A stretch of DNA of 64,000 nt from an uncultured beta proteobacterium (GTDB lineage: Bacteria > Pseudomonadota > Gammaproteobacteria > Burkholderiales > Burkholderiaceae_C), in assembly GCA_903938815.1 (NCBI GenBank), contig CAJAES010000116.1, forward strand, positions 1-64,000, written 5' to 3'. Every line of letters begins with the position of its first letter. Position 1 is the stretch's first letter. Below, one piece after another: positions 57,140 to 64,000 of the stretch. The position numbers and the translations under genes were made by a program. The notes beneath the pieces were generated by a model that saw only the letters and a program-made list of their open reading frames with translations, did no database searches and was not told where the DNA came from.

Positions 57140-58813
57140 TTAGCCCGCCGCGGCCGCCGATTTCGGGTGCGGCTGTCCTTTTGTGAGGCGGTAGCGCCGC
57201 CAACGGCGCTCACCGGCGAACGCAACCTCTCCCGAGCTCACCAGGTCGTCCAGCGCCCGCTTGACGGTCTTCACCGACAACTCCGGCCCCACGCGGCCCA
57301 GGATCTCGGAGCTGGCCGAACCGGGGTAGCGCGCCAGGTCTTCCAGGATCAGGGCCCGCAGCCGGTGCGGCTCGATGCGCGCCAGCGTCGTGGCCGCCGG
57401 AACCCTGGCTCCGCGCAACAGCGCCGGTGCCACGAAGTAGCGCTGGCCCCGGGTCCGGCCGGCGGTGTGCACCAGGTCCAGTGCCAGCAGGCGCCCCAGC
57501 CAGGGCCTCAGCGCATCGGCGTCGGTCACTTCCACCTGCCTGCACAGGTCCAGCGCGGTCAGGCCGTCGGCCTGCGCCAGGATGCCCAGCGTGATGCGCT
57601 CGCGCTGGCTCAACTGGAAACGCTGGTCGGCGCTGTCGATGAGCGCGATGACCTGCGGCTTCACGATGCGCCGCTGCACGGTCACGGTCACCGAATCGAT
57701 GCCCTCGGTGGGCAGCGGCGGTGGCCGGCCGCTGGACAGCAGCCGCTCGTACATCAGGTCGAAGCCGCTGCCCTCGCGCTCCATCAGGCCCAGGTCATGA
57801 AACACGCGCGCCAGCCCGTCGTTGCGGCGCCGGCTGTCGTGCAGGATGGTCTGCGGCGAAACGCCCAGCGGCAGGCGCCCGGCGTTCACCACCTCCAACC
57901 GGTCGGGGTGCAGGTTCAGGAAGATGTCGCCGCGCTGGGTGTAGGGCCGGTGTACCAGCGCGTTCACCAGCAGTTCGCGCAGCACCTTCTCGTCGAAGGC
58001 CGGCACGCTGCGCCGGTACAGCCCCTCGGGCAGCTCGTAGGTCTCGCGGAAGTCGGGTACGCCCTGCCAGACGGCGTCCACCAACTGCAGCGGCGACAGG
58101 CTGTGGTCGTCCCACACCCACTTGTTGACCTTGCTGCCCTGCTCGTCGTACTTCAGGCACTGCACCACCGGCGCGGTGCCCAGCCGGGCGCGGTCTTGCC
58201 GGCGGCCCAGCAGCAGCGCGCCCAGGTGGGTGACGGTGTCGCCGGCGGTCAGGTCGTAGTGGTCGAGCAGTTCGTCGGCGGACTTTTCCTTGACCGAGCC
58301 CTTCACGCGCGCCGATGCCCGCACGGCCGCCACGAAGGCGGCGCACTGGTCGGCATCCAGCCCGCTGCGCACCAGCCCCGCTACCGGCAGCGATTCCCAG
58401 GGCCGCGCCGGCCGGTCGTTGAGCAGGCGCGTGATGTCGTCGCCCACCACCGGCTTGCTCTCGTCGCCGATGCGCAGCGCGTAGCGCCCGTCGGACGTGG
58501 ACGCCACGCCCTGGGCGCGGGCCACGCGCAGTTCGAGGAACTCGCCGCCGTGGGGCGCCATGCTGATGCGCGTGGCCAGTTCGACGTTGACGGTGAGTTC
58601 GCGCATGCGCCGGGCCACGGTCTCGGCCAGGCCCGGCGGCAGGGTCTGGCCCGGCGGCGGCAGGTCCTGCGCGTCCTCGATGCCGATCAGCAGGCTGCCG
58701 CCCTGCGCATTGGCGAAGGCCACGCAGTCCAGCGCCAGCTCGGCCCATGCCGCGCTCCCGCCCGTTACCTTGCGCAGCGACTTGCGGTCGAAGTGCTGGT
58801 TCTCGGGCGCCAT
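57140..58813 (-). CDS. AlbA_2/Schlafen-like ATP-binding protein of the RM locus
   Basis: A 557-residue protein. The N-terminal AlbA_2 (Schlafen AlbA-like) domain covers about residues 1-130 (FANAQGGSLLIGIEDAQDLP). A central GHKL-like ATPase follows (LRELLVNALVHRPYTQRGDI, RLEVVNAGRLP near residues 285-330), and a C-terminal winged helix ends it. Such proteins are common in type I restriction loci and other defence islands; a regulatory or sensor role is presumed. It lies three bases after hsdS. Confidence 0.8.
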   Translation of the reverse strand: MAPENQHFDRKSLRKVTGGSAAWAELALDCVAFANAQGGSLLIGIEDAQDLPPPGQTLPPGLAETVARRMRELTVNVELATRISMAPHGGEFLELRVARAQGVASTSDGRYALRIGDESKPVVGDDITRLLNDRPARPWESLPVAGLVRSGLDADQCAAFVAAVRASARVKGSVKEKSADELLDHYDLTAGDTVTHLGALLLGRRQDRARLGTAPVVQCLKYDEQGSKVNKWVWDDHSLSPLQLVDAVWQGVPDFRETYELPEGLYRRSVPAFDEKVLRELLVNALVHRPYTQRGDIFLNLHPDRLEVVNAGRLPLGVSPQTILHDSRRRNDGLARVFHDLGLMEREGSGFDLMYERLLSSGRPPPLPTEGIDSVTVTVQRRIVKPQVIALIDSADQRFQLSQRERITLGILAQADGLTALDLCRQVEVTDADALRPWLGRLLALDLVHTAGRTRGQRYFVAPALLRGARVPAATTLARIEPHRLRALILEDLARYPGSASSEILGRVGPELSVKTVKRALDDLVSSGEVAFAGERRWRRYRLTKGQPHPKSAAAAG

Positions 58814-58816
58814 GGC

Positions 58817-60033
58817 TCAGACGGTGAGTTCGCCGCTCATCAGGCGAGGCAAGAGTAGGTCGCGGGCGGTGCGGAGTTTGCGCGCCTGCTCCTCAAGCGT
58901 GTCGATCTGTTCGCTCACTTCATCTGCAAAGGTCGCGAACCGGTCCTGCAAGGCTTTTGGCGGGACAGGCACCGCCACACTTTGAAGTGCGCCCGCGCTG
59001 AGGTTTGCCATCGTGGAGCCCTTGGCCCGATTAGCGATGTCGCCAGCGACGGCTGGCGCACGCAAGACCTCGAACAGGTAACGTGGATGCACCCGCGCAG
59101 GGTCGGGCCGCAGGCGCAGGCACCCTGTGCCACAGAAGTAGCCCGCCTGGCGCGGACCGATATAGGCGCGGCGCCCGATCTCGCCACGACGCCCGAAGAC
59201 AATGTCGCCGCGCCGCATCCGATGCCTTCCCAATTCATCCGCCAAGTGTTCAGGAATGCGGGCTATGGTCTGGGTGTCGATCTTCATGGTCGCCAAGTCC
59301 TTGGGCATCACGACAGGCACGCCGTCCTCGGAGTAGTCCGACTGGTGTAGTTGGCTGCCAAACGGCCCCGTCTGTATTCCGCCCTCGTCGACGCACAGTT
59401 GCTGGAGCGCAAGAGTGGGCCAGCTTGGTTTGCCGGCTTTGACGAACCACTCGTCGAACAGCAGCCGCACCGAGTCTTCCAGCAGCTTGATGCGGCGGTG
59501 GTTGTTCTCGATCAGGTCGTCGTAGGCCGACACGGTTGAGACTATTGCGTCCTGCACACGCAGCGGCGGGTTGGGAACTTCAAGGTCGTTGAGGATGCCT
59601 GCGCTGAGATTCAGCATGGTCGTGCCTACAGCCCGGCCCTCAAGCCACGAACCAACATCGTCACTCGACATGACGTAGTAGAGGAACCTTGACGCGAAAA
59701 TCGATCTATCAACCCGAATCTTCAAGCACCCTGTGCCGCAAAGCGAACCTTCCGTTTGAAGGGTTACGAGGGCACACTTGCGAATGTCGCCACGCCGCGG
59801 AAAGACAATGTCGCCGGCGGCAAGCAAATGACGCGCCATCTCTTGCGCTTTCGCGTCGCCTACTCTCGCAATCCCGGTCAGATCGATGCCACCGTCGACG
59901 ATGTCCTTGGGCATGACGACAGGCACACCTTCATCGACGTAGTCGTGCTGATGTAATTGCGATCCGAACGGTCCAGTCTGAACGATGGCACGTCCGGCGG
60001 CCACTTCGTCGCCAAGGCGAACCCTCGACCAAA

Positions 60034-60037
<4 letters not shown>
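58817..60037 (-). CDS. hsdS: Type I restriction-modification specificity subunit HsdS
   Basis: A 406-residue specificity subunit with two target recognition domains separated by a helical spacer. TRD1 begins AIVQTGPFGSQLHQ (residue about 18) and TRD2 begins GIQTGPFGSQLHQ (about 221). Both continue with the same ...DYxxxGVPVVMPKD..., GDIVFxRRG, CGTGCL and TMxNLSAG blocks, so the two domains are close homologues. A C-terminal coiled coil (RFATFADEVSEQIDTLEEQA) follows. It starts in a four-base overlap with hsdM. The DNA looks less GC-rich than its neighbours. Confidence 0.92.
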
Positions 60038-62169
<2,132 letters not shown>

Positions 62170-62206
62170 GGGTTACCTTGCGTCGTCGCGCATTCTCGTT
62201 GACCTT

Positions 62207-62228
62207 GATCCACCCGCGTGGGTGGATC
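62207..62228. promoter_or_regulatory. Perfect 22-bp palindrome upstream of hsdM
   Basis: GATCCACCC-GCGT-GGGTGGATC, with 9-bp arms, 38 bases before the hsdM start. It could be an operator for the RM operon or a hairpin in its leader. Bases 62229-62349 hold no other clear signal except TATGAT (62332-62337), a candidate -10 box for the riboswitch transcript. Confidence 0.55.
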
Positions 62229-62349
62229 CCCGCCTGGGTTCTGGACGGCTTGAACAAGTCACTCCTTGTGATGACGGTCGGCTTATCCGCGTCGATGCCT
62301 TTCTCTGACAGGGCCTGAACAAACCTGCGCTTATGATCGACCTCGCTTC

Positions 62350-62552
62350 AGGTGCCCGCGGCAATGACTTGCCAAAGGTTGAACGGGAAGCAGGTGACAG
62401 GTCTGGCGACAGACCCCAACCCTGCGCTGCCCCCGCACCGGTAAGCAGGCGCAAGGCCACCAGCATGCCACTGGGAACCGCAAGGTTCCTGGGAAGGCGG
62501 TGGCCCCCGGAGAGGATCCCCTCGATGGCCTGCGAGCCCGGATACCGGCCTC
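62350..62552 (+). ncRNA. Cobalamin (B12) riboswitch
   Basis: The leader carries the hallmarks of the AdoCbl riboswitch. It has AGGTGCC at the start, CGGGAAGCAGGTG, GCTGCCCCCGCACCGGTAAG (the B12 box region), CCACTGGGAA, CTGGGAAGGCGG and a closing GCGAGCCCGGATACCGGCCT. It ends about 85 bases before the btuB start. In this class cobalamin binding lowers expression of the downstream uptake gene. Confidence 0.92.
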
Positions 62553-62636
62553 GGAGCAGGGTGCCCCATGGCGCGCAAGCGTCGCGGGGCTTTTGCCACC
62601 ATACCGCCTGCGGGGACGCTGGCGGCTGGAGTCATC

Positions 62637-64000
62637 GTGAAACTCATCCTCCGTGCCCTGGCGGCCGCCGCTGGCGGTTGCCTGTCCCTTGCCCCTGTCG
62701 GGGCGCAAACCAACCCCTCCACCACGGTCGTCGTCACAGGCGCCCGGATGGCGCAGTCCGTCTCGGATTCGCCGCTGGACATCCGCGTCATCGACCGCGA
62801 GCAGATCGAACGCGCTGGCGTCTCGGGCCTGGCCGAACTGCTGCAGCGGCAGGCCGGTGTCGAGATCAGCGCCACCGGCGGCGCCGGGCAACCGGGCGGG
62901 CTTTTCCTGCGCGGCAGCAACACGAGCCACGTGCTCCTGCTGATCGACGGCGTGCGCGTCAACTCCGCCACCAGCGGCACGAATGCGTTCGAGCATCTGT
63001 CGCTGGACCAGATCGACCGCATCGAGGTGCTGCTCGGCCCGGCCAGCGGCCTGTACGGCGCCGACGCCATCGGCGGCGTGGTGCAGATCTTCACGGTGCG
63101 GGCCGACGGCCTCTCGGCCCGCGTGGGCCTGGGCAGCGAGCGCACCCGCACCGCCAATGCCAGCCTCGGCGGCAGCCGTGGCGGCACGCGTGGGTCGCTG
63201 ACGGTGGGATGGCGCGAGAGCGAGCCCGCCTCGTCCACCAACGCGACGAACACCTACTCGTTCAACGCCGATGCCGACCCCTACCGCAACGCCAGCCTGG
63301 CCGGGGTGCTGGAGCATGACTGGGCCACGGGCCAGCGCGTGACGCTGCGCCTGACGCGCGCCGACACGCGCACGCATTTCGACGCCGGCCCCGACAGCGA
63401 CGACTTCAACCGCCAGCGCCTGACCACGCTCGCATTCGAGAGCCGCAACCGCCTGGCGCCGGGCTGGACCAGCCTGCTGCGCGCGGCGCGCGGCACCGAC
63501 GACATCGAGACGGTGGGCACCTACCCGGGCGGGTTCCGGACCGACCAGGACCAGCTGACCTGGCAGAACGACATCGACCTGGCCGGCGGCCGCGTCGCGG
63601 CGGGCCTGGAGTGGCGCCGCGAGAGCGTGGACAGCGACACCGCCTTCACGGTCGACACGCGCCGCGTGGCCTCGGCCTTCGGCGGCTGGACGGGCGCGGT
63701 GGCGCCGGGCCATCAGCTGCAACTCGCGCTGCGCCACGACAGCAACACGCAGTTCGGCGGCCGCAGCACGGGCAACATCGGCTGGGGCTGGGCCTTCGCA
63801 CCCGGCTGGCGTGCCACGGCCGCGGCGGGTTCGGCCTTCAAGGCGCCGAGCTTCAACGACCTGTACTACCCGCTGCAGTACGGCTACAGCGGCAACCCGG
63901 GCCTGAAGCCCGAGCGCTCGCGCAGCCTCGAGGCAGGCCTGCGCTACGCGGCCAGCGCGGTGCAGTTCGGCGCCACGGTGTTCCAGAACCGCATCAGCGA
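62637..64000 (+). CDS. btuB: TonB-dependent outer-membrane receptor, BtuB type (cut by window edge)
   Basis: An open frame from GTG at 62637 that runs off the end of the window (about 454 codons seen). A signal peptide (MKLILRALAAAAGGCLS, cleaved near VGAQ) is followed by a TonB box (TTVVVTGAR). The plug domain follows (IDREQIERAGVSGLAELLQR; LFLRGSNTSHVLLLIDGVRV; IDRIEVLLGPASGLYGADAI), then beta-barrel strands. With the riboswitch just upstream it is the vitamin B12 receptor. The barrel end and stop lie outside the window. Ribosome site CTGGAG lies just before the GTG. Confidence 0.93.
   Translation, partial: MKLILRALAAAAGGCLSLAPVGAQTNPSTTVVVTGARMAQSVSDSPLDIRVIDREQIERAGVSGLAELLQRQAGVEISATGGAGQPGGLFLRGSNTSHVLLLIDGVRVNSATSGTNAFEHLSLDQIDRIEVLLGPASGLYGADAIGGVVQIFTVRADGLSARVGLGSERTRTANASLGGSRGGTRGSLTVGWRESEPASSTNATNTYSFNADADPYRNASLAGVLEHDWATGQRVTLRLTRADTRTHFDAGPDSDDFNRQRLTTLAFESRNRLAPGWTSLLRAARGTDDIETVGTYPGGFRTDQDQLTWQNDIDLAGGRVAAGLEWRRESVDSDTAFTVDTRRVASAFGGWTGAVAPGHQLQLALRHDSNTQFGGRSTGNIGWGWAFAPGWRATAAAGSAFKAPSFNDLYYPLQYGYSGNPGLKPERSRSLEAGLRYAASAVQFGATVFQNRIS

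Overview
The window is chromosomal DNA of a high-GC betaproteobacterium, most likely a member of the Burkholderiales (Comamonadaceae-like). This rests on the very high G+C of almost every gene, the run yebC-purD-acyltransferase-hemF-nadD-rsfS-rlmH-maf-rng, and the glyoxylate set gcl-hyi-glxR-glycerate kinase beside a divergent LysR gene. The genus cannot be fixed from the sequence alone.

Left part (1-27 kb): the window opens in the first codons of an IS1182-type transposase on the minus strand. Minus-strand single genes follow (UPF0114 membrane protein, YjgR-type ATPase, branched-chain amino-acid type binding protein). Next comes a tightly overlapping plus-strand housekeeping operon from yebC to rng: purine synthesis, acyl transfer, haem synthesis, NAD synthesis, ribosome silencing, 23S rRNA methylation, nucleotide sanitation and RNase G. 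A secreted agmatine-deiminase-like protein, the LysR/glyoxylate block, an msbA operon on the minus strand, tolB-pal-cpoB, a YeeE-type sulfur transporter and tcdA follow.

Middle (27-40 kb): two tRNA-Lys genes (UUU, CUU) are followed by a five-copy 20-bp tandem repeat, a DMT transporter with a histidine-rich tail and a Met/His-rich lipoprotein. Then comes an arsenic island. Its left arm is an ArsR-controlled plus-strand operon: arsR, MFS transporter, metallo-beta-lactamase-fold protein, ATP-grasp protein, small c-type cytochrome and double-domain arsA. All junctions after the MFS gene are 4-nt stop/start overlaps. Its right arm, convergent, encodes (in transcription order) a thioredoxin-like protein, an ArsJ-associated GAPDH, ArsJ, a second ArsR and the ACR3 arsenite exporter. 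ArsJ and its GAPDH export arsenate as 1-arseno-3-phosphoglycerate, and ACR3/ArsA export arsenite. The roles of the MFS, MBL, ATP-grasp and cytochrome genes are unknown. The left arm and its flank are unusually rich in hexanucleotide microsatellites.

Right part (40-64 kb): a compact cluster encodes a thermostable-hemolysin-family protein, an AMP-dependent ligase, a haem-oxygenase-like diiron oxidase and an SDR, and looks like a small-molecule pathway. A TPR protein, a two-component system, an Spx/ArsC-like protein, an AlkC-type DNA glycosylase, a cytochrome P450, riboflavin synthase and a secreted amidohydrolase follow. A type I restriction-modification locus (hsdM, hsdS, an AlbA_2/Schlafen-like ATPase, an unknown gene, hsdR) occupies 52.7-62.2 kb. 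Its composition looks less GC-rich than its neighbours in places, notably hsdS, and it is probably acquired. The window ends in a cobalamin riboswitch and a BtuB-type TonB-dependent receptor cut by the window edge.

All assignments come from reading the sequence; no database search was run.
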